Made by a program: the position numbers and the translations under genes. The notes beneath the pieces were generated by a model. The model saw only the letters and a list, made by a program, of their open reading frames with translations. It did not search any database and had not been told where the DNA came from. 64,000 bases of DNA from Sandaracinobacter neustonicus (GTDB taxonomy: Bacteria; Pseudomonadota; Alphaproteobacteria; Sphingomonadales; Sphingomonadaceae): the NCBI RefSeq assembly GCF_006385875.1, contig NZ_VFSU01000011.1:310001-374000 (forward strand). The letters are read 5' to 3'. Below, piece by piece: positions 16,323 to 26,019 of this stretch (positions within the stretch are counted from its first letter, which is position 1; the number at the start of each line of letters is the position of its first letter).

Positions 16323-17234
16323 ATGCGCGTCATGCCTGATCTGACGCTCGATCTTCGATACCTTAAGTATGCTATCCATGTCGCCGAAGCGGGTAGTTTC
16401 CGCAGGGCGGCGGACCGCCTTTCGATATCGCAATCAACGGTCAGCCGCCGCGTTCAGATGCTCGAACGGCAGCTTGGCGTTTCCCTGTTCAAACGCACGC
16501 GATCGGGCGCTGGATTGACGCCGGAAGGAGAGCGATTTCTGCAGCAAGCTGCGGTCGGAGCGAGGTATCTTCGCGAGGCCGCCACTGAGATGCGATCGGT
16601 CCGTAAACCTACGACTGGACTAGTCAGGTTCGGGATGCTCGAGGCGTTTCCGGCATGTCCCATAATCGACCTCTTGGCGACCTTTAGACAGCGATACCCG
16701 ACGATCGAGGTGAAGCTCGAAGAAGGCACGTCAGAGCAGAACACCCTCGGCGTGGAGCGCGGGCTGCTAGACGCGGCGATCAGCCTGGGCGCAACGAAGG
16801 GACCTCCGTTTCAGATTCGACGGTTGTGCGAACCCGACCTCTTCGTTGCCCTATCACCCATACACCAACTCGCGTCGCGACCGCGGCTCGCCTGGGAGGA
16901 CATTTGCGACGAAGTCTTTCTTGTCCGCTCAGATGGTGCCGGGCGCGAACTCGCAGCTATTCTCCGGCGGATGCTGGGCGCTGCCGAAGAGGCGATCCAA
17001 CTATCTATCCAGCAGGTCAGCAGGGAAACACTTCTGACCATGGTCGAGCAAGGCTTCGGGCTGACGATAACGAGCGTCGTGCATCGGCCCGATATTGCAT
17101 TGGTTCCGCTCACACCAGCGCGCGCGCCGACGGCGGCTATGATTTCGTCGAGCGATAACGACAATCCGGCTCTGCCGCTGCTGCTGAAGTGCTTCGATGT
17201 CCTGCCAGCCTTCAAGCAGAGCAGCGCCAGCTAA
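16323..17234 (+). CDS. LysR family transcriptional regulator (second)
   Basis: 303 residues from the ATG at 16323. The HTH reads AGSFRRAADRLSISQSTVSR then RRVQMLERQLGVSLF, followed by an effector domain (GLVRFGMLEAFPAC; LDAAISLG). A GGGAACGGGG purine run precedes it; an ATG at 16332 is also possible, and longer upstream starts run through the operators. It is divergent from marR paralogue 3 and convergent with the trb cluster, overlapping the DUF2274 stop by four bases. It marks the boundary between the redox island and the transfer region. Confidence 0.88.
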   Translation: MRVMPDLTLDLRYLKYAIHVAEAGSFRRAADRLSISQSTVSRRVQMLERQLGVSLFKRTRSGAGLTPEGERFLQQAAVGARYLREAATEMRSVRKPTTGLVRFGMLEAFPACPIIDLLATFRQRYPTIEVKLEEGTSEQNTLGVERGLLDAAISLGATKGPPFQIRRLCEPDLFVALSPIHQLASRPRLAWEDICDEVFLVRSDGAGRELAAILRRMLGAAEEAIQLSIQQVSRETLLTMVEQGFGLTITSVVHRPDIALVPLTPARAPTAAMISSSDNDNPALPLLLKCFDVLPAFKQSSAS

Positions 17235-17470
17235 TCGGAGGCGTTCTGGGTCTTCGTACGCCTAGCCTTCGAGAAACCTCGATCGGTTGCGATGAACCGC
17301 TGCAGCATCGGTACGATCAACCGCGCGGGCTCGACAGCAGGCAGGCCTTGTTCGCGTCCCAACAAATCCGCGTAATCAGAAAGGTCTTGGTGGAGAGCCG
17401 CCGGCAGCTCTACCTGAACCTTGATCGGCTTCTGGTCGGCGATCGGCCCCAGCTTGAGCTTCGACATCAT
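17231..17470 (-). CDS. DUF2274 protein, last gene of trb cluster
   Basis: 79 residues, KPIKVQVELPAALHQDL at the start, like a small ribbon-helix-helix-type protein, and basic at the end. DUF2274 proteins regularly follow trbI in Trb clusters of this kind; their role is unknown, perhaps regulatory. The ATG at 17470 overlaps the trbI stop. It is the promoter-distal gene of a run of overlapping genes from trbB onwards. Confidence 0.8.
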   Translation of the reverse strand: MMSKLKLGPIADQKPIKVQVELPAALHQDLSDYADLLGREQGLPAVEPARLIVPMLQRFIATDRGFSKARRTKTQNASD

Positions 17471-18690
17471 CAGCCCCCATAAGGTTCGAGTACGAGATCA
17501 CGGGTCACGACAACACGCACAGGAAATCCCGGTCGGATCGTCAATGTTGGAGCCACGTTGAGTTGCCGTCTGACGATCTGCTGACCGGCATCGTTGATCG
17601 TGTCTTGACCGCCATTCCGGATCGCCTGGATGAGACGGTCGTCATTGTCGGCGGCGAGCTCGGCGCCGACTCCGAGAAGAGTCGAGAGGCCGGCGGCCTT
17701 GGCAAGATCCCACCAGTGGTAATCGACGCCATCCTGCAGGCCGGCATAGCCTTCGACGTCTGCGCCGGGCTGGCGCTCGAGCACTATTGAACGGCCATTT
17801 GGGAAAATCAGTCGATTCCAGACTAGCAGGACGCGGCTTTGACCGAATTGCACATTGTTATCGTACTGGCCGATAACCCGCGTGCCTTGTGGCACGAGCA
17901 GAATGCGCCCTGTCGGGCTGTCGTAGATGTTTTCGGTCACCTGAGCGGTGATCTGGCCCGGAAGGTCGGATCGGATGCCGGTTATGAGAGCTGCTGCGAT
18001 AACTGCGCCGGCCTGAAGGACATTTGGCGACGCTGGAGCAACGACGCGATCGGGCGACACCGTCCGTCGATCGGTCGCTGCGTTCAGGAAAGCGTTCTGA
18101 CGCTCCTGTGCGGAGGGGGTGGCCGGCGGAGGTGCGAGGCCGAGGCTCGCCAAATCCGGGGCGGACGGGAGTGCTGGGGCAGCTCCCGCTGCAGCGGGAG
18201 CGCCCCGGCTTTCCGATCCGGAAAACAGACGGCTGGTGCGTGCGGTCTCGATTTCCTGAAGGCGGCGTTGCTCTTCCGCGCTGATACCGGGGTTGGGCGT
18301 GGCGATACCGGGTGCGGGCACGGGCTGTCTGCGATCCTGGGTGCTGAGGATCGGCCGGCCGAGGTCACCGGGAAGGGGCGGACCGAGCTGCGGCACGCCA
18401 CTGTAATCTCGCGGCAGGCCGGCCAAGCCGTCAGCCGTCGAGCGATTTTCGGTCGAATAGAGTTCGTCGTTGGGCCGACCGGCGTCGCGCGTCTGCAGCG
18501 CGTAGAGCAGTGCACCGCCGAGGCCGACGCTGGCGACAAGACCAAGGCCGGCGAGGACCTTGCGCGATAGTCGAGTGACGCGGGGCGGTTCGGCGCGCAG
18601 ACGCATCGGCGCTGGCCCGACCGGCTCACCGGTCAGGGGCTGTGCATCATCGTCTGGCACTTCCTCATTTGGGGGCGAGTTCGCGCTCAC
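17470..18690 (-). CDS. trbI: TrbI, VirB10-like T4SS core protein
   Basis: 406 residues. A short cytoplasmic N-terminus, one membrane helix (VLAGLGLVASVGLGGALLYA), a Pro-rich periplasmic linker and a C-terminal VirB10 domain (GTRVIGQYDN, QSRVLLVWNRLIFPNG, DLAKAAGLSTLLGVGAELA). VirB10/TrbI spans both membranes and links the energised inner-membrane complex to the outer-membrane pore. The GTG at 18690 overlaps the trbG stop (GTGA); a much longer open frame upstream lies inside trbG and is not coding. Confidence 0.94.
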   Translation of the reverse strand: MSANSPPNEEVPDDDAQPLTGEPVGPAPMRLRAEPPRVTRLSRKVLAGLGLVASVGLGGALLYALQTRDAGRPNDELYSTENRSTADGLAGLPRDYSGVPQLGPPLPGDLGRPILSTQDRRQPVPAPGIATPNPGISAEEQRRLQEIETARTSRLFSGSESRGAPAAAGAAPALPSAPDLASLGLAPPPATPSAQERQNAFLNAATDRRTVSPDRVVAPASPNVLQAGAVIAAALITGIRSDLPGQITAQVTENIYDSPTGRILLVPQGTRVIGQYDNNVQFGQSRVLLVWNRLIFPNGRSIVLERQPGADVEGYAGLQDGVDYHWWDLAKAAGLSTLLGVGAELAADNDDRLIQAIRNGGQDTINDAGQQIVRRQLNVAPTLTIRPGFPVRVVVTRDLVLEPYGG

Positions 18691-19736
18691 GAGGTGGGCC
18701 TCCCGTCTGTTCGGACGATCCTGACGCGCTTCTGCTCGCGACCGGAACCGAACCGCAGTTCCGCCGCCGCGAAGAGTCGATCGACGATCATGTGGTGGCC
18801 GCGAACGCGGTAGTTCACCAGTTCTGAGGTGTTGCCCTCGGGCCCGACGACGAACAGCGGCGGCATCTCGCCCTGACCAATGCCTCGCGGAAACTCGATG
18901 AAGACCTGGCGACCGTCGTCGAAGGCGCGCAGTGGGCGCCAAGGAGCGCGGTCACCCTCGATGGCATAGCGGAAATTGACGTTCGCGAGATCGACACCGC
19001 TCGCAACCGGTTGAGCGGCCTGCGCGTCGGCATTCTGCCGGCGCAGCGCGATGAGTTGATCCTGCGGATACTGCCAGGACATTGAAGCCATGTAGGTTCG
19101 CTCTGTCGACCGCAACTCCATGTGATAGGTGCGCATGTTGGTGTTGATGACCAGGTTCGTCATCAGGTCGGCCCGTGTGGGCTTCACGAGGATGTGGATC
19201 TGGCGCGTCGCGCCCGATCCGCTCTCGGTGTCGCCGATGATCCAGCGCACCGTGTCCCCGGCCGCAACAGGGCCTGCGCCGACGAGCTGTTCGCCGGGCT
19301 GAAGCGCAATGTCGGTGATCTGACCGACAGCGGTATATACCTGATAGAGCGCGCCTTGCGTCCAGGGATAGACCTGCATGGAGTTGATGAAGCCGTCGCG
19401 CACCGGCTGGACGCGGGCCGCCTCATTAGCCTGGTTGACGCGCGCCGTTGGGTTGGCGGGCTCGGGCGCGCGTCGCGTCTCCGGCACACGCTGCAACTGG
19501 CCGGGTAGCGGCAGCGGCCGCGGCAGTTCGACCACGGTGACAGGCGCTGGCGGATCGACGGTCTGCACGGCGGGAGCCGCGTTGTCGTAGGAGATCTCGG
19601 GCGGTGGGTTCGTGGTGGCGCAGCCCGCGAGCGCAGTTGTCGCCAGCAGGACCATCGGGATTGCGGCTCTGCGGAGAGCCGGGTTTACAAGTGCGTGTGA
19701 AGCCGGGTTTCCGGCTTTACGGAAAGACGGCTTCAT
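18687..19736 (-). CDS. trbG: TrbG, VirB9-like T4SS outer-membrane core protein
   Basis: 349 residues. The N-terminus is a lipoprotein signal with lipobox LAGC (LLATTALAGCATT), then a Pro-rich linker and a VirB9/TrbG domain (PWTQGALYQVYTAVGQITDIAL; LVINTNMRTYHMEL). It forms the periplasmic/outer-membrane part of the core complex with TrbI. The ATG at 19736 overlaps the trbF stop (ATGA). Confidence 0.94.
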   Translation of the reverse strand: MKPSFRKAGNPASHALVNPALRRAAIPMVLLATTALAGCATTNPPPEISYDNAAPAVQTVDPPAPVTVVELPRPLPLPGQLQRVPETRRAPEPANPTARVNQANEAARVQPVRDGFINSMQVYPWTQGALYQVYTAVGQITDIALQPGEQLVGAGPVAAGDTVRWIIGDTESGSGATRQIHILVKPTRADLMTNLVINTNMRTYHMELRSTERTYMASMSWQYPQDQLIALRRQNADAQAAQPVASGVDLANVNFRYAIEGDRAPWRPLRAFDDGRQVFIEFPRGIGQGEMPPLFVVGPEGNTSELVNYRVRGHHMIVDRLFAAAELRFGSGREQKRVRIVRTDGRPTS

Positions 19737-20416
19737 TGCCCAAGCTCCCGTGACCAATTGATGGCGTTGACATAGATGCCGAGCGGGTTTGCCCTCAGCC
19801 GATCGGCGTTGCGGGGGACCTGCACGACGATCGTCAGGATCGCGGTCCAGCGCGTGGTCTCGGCGAGCTGGCCGTTCTCATAGCGGCGCTCGACCCAGGC
19901 GACGCGGAAGCTGTCGGGCGAGGCGCGGATGACGCTTGAGACATCGACAGCAACCTGCTGTCGGCCGACCCGCGTGAACGGGTCGTTCGAGCGAGCATAG
20001 TCGTTGAGCGCCATGGCGCCGCGATCAGTGGTGAAGTCGTACGCCCGTAGCCAGTTCTGGCGCACGATGATCGCGTCCGCCGGGATGCTGCGAACCTGTT
20101 CGATGAAGCGCGCGAGATGAAAGGCGATTTGTGGATCGGTGGGCCGGAAGTCGGCCTCGGCGGGTGCGACCGCCTGGGACTGACCCAGTCGATCGACCTG
20201 CACGACCCACGGCACGACGGTCCCGCGAGCTGATTGCACGACGAGGGCGGTGGCGAACCCCGCCGTAAGGATCAGCGAGCCGAAAGCCATCAGCCGCCAG
20301 TTTTTCGCCTGGATCCTGGAGGCCCCGATCCGATCGTCCCAGACTTGGGCAGCACGTTGATACGGCGTCTCCGGCTCGGGTGCCTTGCCGTAGTGAGTGG
20401 ATGGTCGTTTGAACAT
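19733..20416 (-). CDS. trbF: TrbF, VirB8-like T4SS protein
   Basis: 227 residues with a single N-terminal membrane helix (LMAFGSLILTAGFATALVVQ) and a periplasmic VirB8-like domain (VVPWVVQVDRLGQ; FTRVGRQQVAVDV; RWTAILTIVVQ). VirB8-type proteins nucleate assembly of the core complex. The ATG at 20416 shares a base with the trbL stop (TAATG), fixing the start; upstream in-frame codons lie inside trbL. Confidence 0.93.
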   Translation of the reverse strand: MFKRPSTHYGKAPEPETPYQRAAQVWDDRIGASRIQAKNWRLMAFGSLILTAGFATALVVQSARGTVVPWVVQVDRLGQSQAVAPAEADFRPTDPQIAFHLARFIEQVRSIPADAIIVRQNWLRAYDFTTDRGAMALNDYARSNDPFTRVGRQQVAVDVSSVIRASPDSFRVAWVERRYENGQLAETTRWTAILTIVVQVPRNADRLRANPLGIYVNAINWSRELGQ

Positions 20417-21771
20417 TAGCGGTCGCCTTGAGTCAGATTTACCGAGGAACCGCCGCCATGGGCGTCGCCAGAGCGGACGGCATGAGCCGTGGCCTGGGCG
20501 GCGTGAGTCATTTGCTGGGACCGGCGCATTCTCTGCGCCCAAGCCGGCGGCCCGCCAGCGCTCGCAGGCGCCGCGCCATCGCTGGCGGCATCACCCCCTA
20601 TCGAGCCCATGGTGGACGTTCCGCCTGTCGCTTCGAACGCCGCTTTGCCGCCTGCGTTGAAGCTTGACCTCATTGTGTCGGCAGCGCGCGATGCGGCACG
20701 GCGCAGAGGTGAGACAGCCGCGCTGCCGCCTGCACGCGCAACGCCTCCGAGGCCGGAGGCCACCCCGGCCGCGCCGGACTGTCCGGCTGCGCCAAGGCTG
20801 TAGGCTGTGGACGCTCCACCCGCGATGGCGGCGCCACCACGAGCTGCGGCTGCCGCACCGCCTGCCAAGGCCGCGCCGCCGGAGGCTGCTGCACCGACGG
20901 CGCCGGCGCCAAGAGCGACCACGCCGCCCGCTGCGAGGCCGGTTCCTATCGCCGCGCCTGCACTGAGCTGCGGGCCGCCAGAAACGAGCCCGGTGGCGAT
21001 TCCGGGACCAAAAATGCCGAGGCCGAGAAGTGACAACGCGGCCAGCACGATCGCCATGGCTTCGTCGATCGACGGATTCTGCCCGCCAAAACCGGAAGTG
21101 AACTCTGAGAAGAGCGTTGACCCGATGCCGATGATGACCGCGAGGACCAGAACCTTGATGCCGGAGGAGATGACGTTGCCGAGCACGCGCTCGGCCATAA
21201 ACGCGGATTTGCCGAACAGGCCGAACGGGATCAGGACGAAGCCGGCGAGCGTCGTCAGCTTGAATTCAATGAGGGTGACGAACAGCTGGATGGCGAGAAT
21301 GAAGAAGGCGAGCAGGACCAGCGCCCAGGCAAGAAACATGCAGGCAATCTGGATGAAGTTCTCGAAGAACGACCAGTAGCCCATCAGGCTGGAGATGGAG
21401 TCGAGCAATGGTCGACCGGCGTCTAGGCCGGTCTGCGCGACTCTTCCCGGGCGCATGAGGTCCGCAGTTGAAAATCCGGTGCCACTCGCCTTCAGCCCGA
21501 GACCGGCGAAGCTCTCGAAGACGATACGTGCGAGGTTGTTCCAGTTGCCGATGATGTAGGCGAAGACGCCGACGAAGAGCGTTTTCTTCACCAGCCGCGC
21601 CATGATGTCGTCGTCGGCGCCCCAGCTCCAGAACAGTGCAGCGAGCGTCACGTCGATGACGATCAGGGTCGTGGCGATGAAGGCGACCTCTCCGCTAAGC
21701 AGGCCGAACCCGCTGTCGATGTAGCGAGTGAAGACCTCGAGGAAGTGGTCGATGACCCCGGTGTTGCCCAT
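20416..21771 (-). CDS. trbL: TrbL, VirB6-like polytopic T4SS protein
   Basis: 451 residues. Six or more membrane helices occupy residues ~25-290 (for example ALVLLAFFILAIQLFVTLIE), followed by a long Ala/Gly-rich low-complexity tail of ~150 residues, as is usual in TrbL. The protein is the inner-membrane channel part of the mating-pair apparatus. The ATG at 21771 follows the trbK stop by four bases. Confidence 0.93.
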   Translation of the reverse strand: MGNTGVIDHFLEVFTRYIDSGFGLLSGEVAFIATTLIVIDVTLAALFWSWGADDDIMARLVKKTLFVGVFAYIIGNWNNLARIVFESFAGLGLKASGTGFSTADLMRPGRVAQTGLDAGRPLLDSISSLMGYWSFFENFIQIACMFLAWALVLLAFFILAIQLFVTLIEFKLTTLAGFVLIPFGLFGKSAFMAERVLGNVISSGIKVLVLAVIIGIGSTLFSEFTSGFGGQNPSIDEAMAIVLAALSLLGLGIFGPGIATGLVSGGPQLSAGAAIGTGLAAGGVVALGAGAVGAAASGGAALAGGAAAAARGGAAIAGGASTAYSLGAAGQSGAAGVASGLGGVARAGGSAAVSPLRRAASRAADTMRSSFNAGGKAAFEATGGTSTMGSIGGDAASDGAAPASAGGPPAWAQRMRRSQQMTHAAQATAHAVRSGDAHGGGSSVNLTQGDR

Positions 21772-21775
21772 GATG

Positions 21776-22162
21776 CTATCGCGCTTCGTTGATCTGTGGC
21801 GTGCTCGGCGCGGTCGGCGCGTGATCTTGCGCGTCTGTCCCTCGTGGTTGAGGGCTGAAGACGTCACCGATGGGTGATGCTACGTCCGGCAAGCGCTCGA
21901 CGGGACGAGAACCGGGCGCGAGAAAGCGGTGTCGGTTCTCGGCCCACGCCCGGCGGCAGGCGGGGTCTCGCGGACCTTCTTCGCCGAGTGCCTGGCAGCG
22001 GATGAGCGCGTCGCGCAGGGGATCCGCAGTTTCTTGAGGCGTTCGTCCGGACGACCAAGCCTCAGGCACTTCCTCTTTCCGGGACATCTCGATCGCGGTC
22101 GCGGTGACCGCAACCGCGACGAAAATCACCGCGCCCATCCGAGCGACCAATTTGCCGTCCAC
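21776..22162 (-). CDS. TrbK-alt, putative entry-exclusion protein
   Basis: 128 residues: one N-terminal membrane segment (AVIFVAVAVTATAIEM), then a short Cys-containing domain with the pattern LRDALIRCQALGEEGPRDPAC ... WAENRHRFL typical of alternative TrbK proteins, and a Pro-rich tail. Members are thought to block re-entry of the same element. A GTG at 22162 with GAGGGG before it is chosen; a TTG at 22177 overlapping the trbJ stop is also possible. Confidence 0.75.
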   Translation of the reverse strand: MDGKLVARMGAVIFVAVAVTATAIEMSRKEEVPEAWSSGRTPQETADPLRDALIRCQALGEEGPRDPACRRAWAENRHRFLAPGSRPVERLPDVASPIGDVFSPQPRGTDAQDHAPTAPSTPQINEAR

Positions 22163-22173
22163 GGTCGGTCCCC

Positions 22174-22944
22174 TCAATTGCCGTTCGGGAACATGCGCGC
22201 ATTGCCCGGCTGGTAGCCGCTGCCGGGCGTGAGAAAGCGACGGCGCTGCTCACGACCCTGTTCCGCCGCTGCGGCGCGCTCGGCTTCGGATAGGCTCTGA
22301 GCGCGCCCGTTAGCGGCGACGACGGCGGTGAGGTCGGCGAGCTGTTGGGCCTGCAGTGCGAGCAGTTGATTGCCGGCCTGCGTCGCCTGCAACGCCCCCG
22401 TCGCGCCCTGGCTTTGGCCGATAAGCGCTGACATCTCCGTACGGTTGGTGTCGATGTTGCCGACAACAGCCGCCTGGACTCGCATAGCGTCCTGCAGACC
22501 ACCGACAGTGTTCTGCCAGCGCTCCCGCGCCTGTGTGACGAGCGCCTGATCCGAGGCGGACATCGAGGCATTGCCATAGGTGGTCTGGAATGCTCGGTCG
22601 ATCTGTTGGACGTTAAGGGCTATCCCCTGCGCCTCGCTCAGAAGCTGTTGCGTCCGCTGAACCGACTGTTGAAGCTGCTGAAGCGAAGAGTGCGGGAGGC
22701 TGGCAAGATTACGCGCCTGATTGATCAGCATCTGAGCTTCGTTCTGAAGCTGAGTGATCTGCTGATTCACCTGCTGGAGGGTCCGCGCCGCAGTGAGGAC
22801 GTTCTGGGCATAGTTCGTTGGGTCGTAGACGATCCACTGAGCGGCAGCCGGGGTGCTGAGGACCGGTGAAAGTGCGAGCGGGACCGCGAGGAGTGCGGCC
22901 GTCACGCGCAGTGCGCGACTGTGGGTTTGAATCAGACGTGTCAT
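22174..22944 (-). CDS. trbJ: TrbJ, VirB5-like T4SS protein
   Basis: 256 residues with a signal peptide ending STPAAAQ, then the TrbJ opening WIVYDPTNYAQNVLTAARTL and long Gln-rich coiled-coil stretches. TrbJ/VirB5 proteins are minor pilus components secreted to the periplasm. The ATG at 22944 overlaps the trbE stop (ATGA), with GGAGG upstream. Confidence 0.94.
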   Translation of the reverse strand: MTRLIQTHSRALRVTAALLAVPLALSPVLSTPAAAQWIVYDPTNYAQNVLTAARTLQQVNQQITQLQNEAQMLINQARNLASLPHSSLQQLQQSVQRTQQLLSEAQGIALNVQQIDRAFQTTYGNASMSASDQALVTQARERWQNTVGGLQDAMRVQAAVVGNIDTNRTEMSALIGQSQGATGALQATQAGNQLLALQAQQLADLTAVVAANGRAQSLSEAERAAAAEQGREQRRRFLTPGSGYQPGNARMFPNGN

Positions 22945-25391
22945 GGACGTGCCTCCGGGTCTCGTTGATTGACGTTGGTGAGGTCGGTGATCAGGTCGGC
23001 AGCCCAGTCGAGTCGGTTGGCCGCCAGCCACTCGGCGAGGAACCCCTCGGTGCCGCTTCGGGCGTGGACATCGGCGATCATCGCTTGATGCTGTTTGGAT
23101 GAGGCTGCGCACAGCGCCAGCGCCACATCCGACAGGCCCAGCTCGAACAGGCGATTGCCCCGTCGCGATTGGCAGTAATAGTCTCGCTTGGGCGTTGCCC
23201 GCGCGAGGATTTCGATCTGCCGGTCGTTGAGACCGAAGCGGCGATAAATCGCGGTGATCTGCGGCTCGACCGCGCGCTCGTTCGGCAGGAGGATGCGCGT
23301 TTGGCAGCTCTCGATGATGGCCGGCGCTATCGCAGAGCCGTCGATGTCGGAGAGCGACTGGGTGGCGAAGATGACGCTGGCGTTTTTCTTGCGCAGCGTC
23401 TTCAGCCATTCGCGGAGTTGTCCGGCGAAGCCGTCGTCGTCGAGGGCGAGCCAACCTTCATCCACGATCAGGAGTGTTGGCCGGCCGTCGAGGCGGTCCT
23501 CGATGCGATGGAAGAGATAGGCGAGCACCGCTGCCGCTGCACCGGTGCCGATCAGACCTTCGGTCTCGAAAGCCTGGACATGCGCCTCGCCGAGATGCTC
23601 GGCCTCAGCGTCCAACAGCCGGCCATAGGGGCCGCCGACGCAGTAGGGTCGTAGCGCCTGTTTCAGGTCATTGGACTGGAGAAGTACCGACAGCCCGGTC
23701 AACGTGCGCTCGGCGACCGGCGCTGACGCCAACGACGAAAGCGCTGACCACAGATGCTCCTTGACCTCGGGCGTGACCGGCACGCTCTCTCGGGAGAGGA
23801 TCGCGATCAGCCAGTCGGAGGCCCAGGCGCGCTCGGCGACGTCGTCGATGCGGGCGAGCGGCTGGAGCGACACACTCTCCTCGGAACCCTCGGTCAAACC
23901 GCCGCCGAGATCATGCCAGTCGCCCTGCATGGCGAGCGCCGCGGCGCGGATCGATCCGCCGAAGTCGAAGGCGAAGACCTGAGATTGTGCATAGCGGCGA
24001 AACTGGAGCGCCATGAGTGCGAGAAGCACCGATTTACCGGCGCCGGTCGGCCCGACGATCAGCGTATGACCGACATCGCCGACGTGGATGGAAAGCCGGA
24101 ACGGGGTCGAGCCCTCCGTTCTGCCGTAAAGCAGTGGGGGTGCATCGAAGTGCTCGTCCCGTTCCGGTCCCGCCCACACCGCTGACAGCGGGATCATGTG
24201 AGCGAGATTCAATGTGCTGATGGGCGGCTGGCGGACGTTGGCGTAGACATGCCCGGGGAGTGAGCCCAGCCAGGCGTCGACAGCATTGATGGTCTCAGTC
24301 ATCGCCGTGAAGTCGCGGCCCTGAATGACCTTTTCCACCAGCCGGAGCTTCTCGGCCGCGACGCGGGGATCATCGTCCCAGACGGTGATGGTCGCGGTCA
24401 CGTAGGCTTGGCCGGCATAGTCGGCGCCCAGTTCCTGCAGCGCCATATCAGCGTCAGCGGCCTTGTTGGCTGCGTCAGTGTCAACGAGCGCCGATGCCTC
24501 GTTGGTCATCACCTCTTTGAGAATGGCGGCGATCGACTTGCGCTTTGCGAACCACTGCCGCCTGATCTTCGTCAGCAGCTTGGTCGCGTCGGTCTTGTCG
24601 AGCAGGATCGCTCGGGTCGACCAGCGATAGGGAAAGGCGAGCCGGTTCAGCTCGTCGAGGATGCCGGGCGTCGTCGCGGTCGGGAAGCCGACGATAGTGA
24701 GGATGCGTACGTGCGCATCTCCAAGCCGGGGCTCCAGCCCGCCGGTAAGCGGCTGATCGGCGAGCAAAGCGTCGAGGTACATCGGCGTTTCGGGCACGCG
24801 GACGCGATGGCGCTTCGTCGAGATCGTCGAATGCAGGTAGGTGAGCGTTTCGGCGTCATCGAGCCATACGCACTCCGGCATGAAGGCGTCTATCAGGTTG
24901 AGGATACGGTCGGTGCGATCGACAAAACTTCGGAGCACTTCGCGCGCATCGACGCCGGCATGGTCCCGACCCTCGTAAAGCCAGGTCTCGGCACGGGCGG
25001 CATCCTCGGCTGGCGGTAGATAAAGGAATGTGAGGAAGTAGCTGGATTCGAAATGGGCGCCGGCTTCTTCAAAGTCTGCCTTGCGCTCGGCATCGACAAG
25101 CGCCGAAGCGCTGTCGGCAAACGTGCTTGCCGGATATGACACCGCGCCATGGCGCTGCGCTTCGACGAATATGGCCCATCCGGAACCGAGGCGACGGAAG
25201 GCGTTGTTCAGCCGGCCAGCGACGGCGACGAGCTCGGCTGGCACTGCGCTGTCGAGGTCAGGACCGCGAAAGCGGGCCGAGCGCTGCAGGCTGCCGTCTT
25301 TGTTGAGGACGACGCCTTCGCCGGCGAGCGCCGCCCAGGGTAGGAAGTCGGCGAGTCGGGTATTCCGATTGCGGTATTCGGATAGGTTCAT
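22941..25391 (-). CDS. trbE: TrbE, VirB4-like T4SS ATPase
   Basis: 816 residues, full family length. The N-terminal CagE/VirB4 domain begins MNLSEYRNRNTRLADFLPW; Walker A is VGPTGAGKSVLL near residue 447, Walker B-type LLIVDEGWLAL follows, and ATQSLSDI is the expected sensor motif. The ATPase powers assembly of the pilus and substrate transfer at the inner membrane. The ATG at 25391 follows the trbD stop by 14 bases. Confidence 0.96.
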   Translation of the reverse strand: MNLSEYRNRNTRLADFLPWAALAGEGVVLNKDGSLQRSARFRGPDLDSAVPAELVAVAGRLNNAFRRLGSGWAIFVEAQRHGAVSYPASTFADSASALVDAERKADFEEAGAHFESSYFLTFLYLPPAEDAARAETWLYEGRDHAGVDAREVLRSFVDRTDRILNLIDAFMPECVWLDDAETLTYLHSTISTKRHRVRVPETPMYLDALLADQPLTGGLEPRLGDAHVRILTIVGFPTATTPGILDELNRLAFPYRWSTRAILLDKTDATKLLTKIRRQWFAKRKSIAAILKEVMTNEASALVDTDAANKAADADMALQELGADYAGQAYVTATITVWDDDPRVAAEKLRLVEKVIQGRDFTAMTETINAVDAWLGSLPGHVYANVRQPPISTLNLAHMIPLSAVWAGPERDEHFDAPPLLYGRTEGSTPFRLSIHVGDVGHTLIVGPTGAGKSVLLALMALQFRRYAQSQVFAFDFGGSIRAAALAMQGDWHDLGGGLTEGSEESVSLQPLARIDDVAERAWASDWLIAILSRESVPVTPEVKEHLWSALSSLASAPVAERTLTGLSVLLQSNDLKQALRPYCVGGPYGRLLDAEAEHLGEAHVQAFETEGLIGTGAAAAVLAYLFHRIEDRLDGRPTLLIVDEGWLALDDDGFAGQLREWLKTLRKKNASVIFATQSLSDIDGSAIAPAIIESCQTRILLPNERAVEPQITAIYRRFGLNDRQIEILARATPKRDYYCQSRRGNRLFELGLSDVALALCAASSKQHQAMIADVHARSGTEGFLAEWLAANRLDWAADLITDLTNVNQRDPEARP

Positions 25392-25405
25392 CACTGCCCG
25401 GCTCC

Positions 25406-25687
25406 TCAAGTCGCCAAGTGGCCGGGGATGCGCAGATGTTTGCGCACGACGTCGACAAATTGCGCATCACGTTTGGCCGCCCAGACGGCGGCGAAGTGGC
25501 CGACTGCCCATAGCGCCAGCCCGACCAGCCAAAGGCGAAGGCCCAAGCCAAGCGCGGCGGCCAGGGTGCCATTGAGGATCGCGAGCGAGCGCGGCGCACC
25601 GCCGAGCAGGATGTGCTCGGTCAGCGCACGATGAACCGGCACGGAAAAGCCCGGCACGTCCGCGCTATGATCCGCTCCAACGGCCAT
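25406..25687 (-). CDS. trbD: TrbD, VirB3-like T4SS protein
   Basis: 93 residues with the VirB3 layout: PVHRALTEHILLGGAPRSLA at the start, then two close hydrophobic helices and a polar end. It is an inner-membrane protein of the mating-pair complex. The ATG at 25687 overlaps the trbC stop; a long upstream open frame in trbC and trbB is a shadow. Confidence 0.92.
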   Translation of the reverse strand: MAVGADHSADVPGFSVPVHRALTEHILLGGAPRSLAILNGTLAAALGLGLRLWLVGLALWAVGHFAAVWAAKRDAQFVDVVRKHLRIPGHLAT

Positions 25688-26019
25688 CAGACAAGCGCCC
25701 CGCCGCCGAACGAGAAGAACGACAGGAAGAAGCTCGACGCGGCGAAGGCGATCGACAGGCCGAACACGATCTGGATCAGGCGGCGCGCTCCGCCCGACGT
25801 GTCGCCGAAGGCGAGAGTCAGGCCGGTGATGATGATGATCATCACCGCGATGATCTTTGCGACCGGGCCCTCGATCGATTCGAGAATCGACTGCAGGGGA
25901 GCTTCCCATGGCATCGACGAACCGGACGCATGAGCGGCAGGTGCGAGGGCTATGGAAATGAAAGTGACGGAAGCCGCCGTGGCGATGTGACGGCGGATGC
26001 GCAGGGCATGCTTGATCAT
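25687..26019 (-). CDS. trbC: TrbC, VirB2-like conjugative pilin
   Basis: 110 residues: a signal peptide ending PAAHASG, then two membrane helices separated by a short polar loop with FGDTSGGARRLIQ, the TrbC/VirB2 prepilin layout. Processed pilin builds the pilus; the TraF-type peptidase at 32763-33308 may do the maturation. The ATG shares a base with the trbB stop (TAATG). Confidence 0.93.
   Translation of the reverse strand: MIKHALRIRRHIATAASVTFISIALAPAAHASGSSMPWEAPLQSILESIEGPVAKIIAVMIIIITGLTLAFGDTSGGARRLIQIVFGLSIAFAASSFFLSFFSFGGGALV

Noticed and set aside
17470..18942. Longer trbI start inside trbG
   Set aside because: The upstream extension is out of family length and the GTGA overlap at 18687-18690 gives a normal VirB10 N-terminus.
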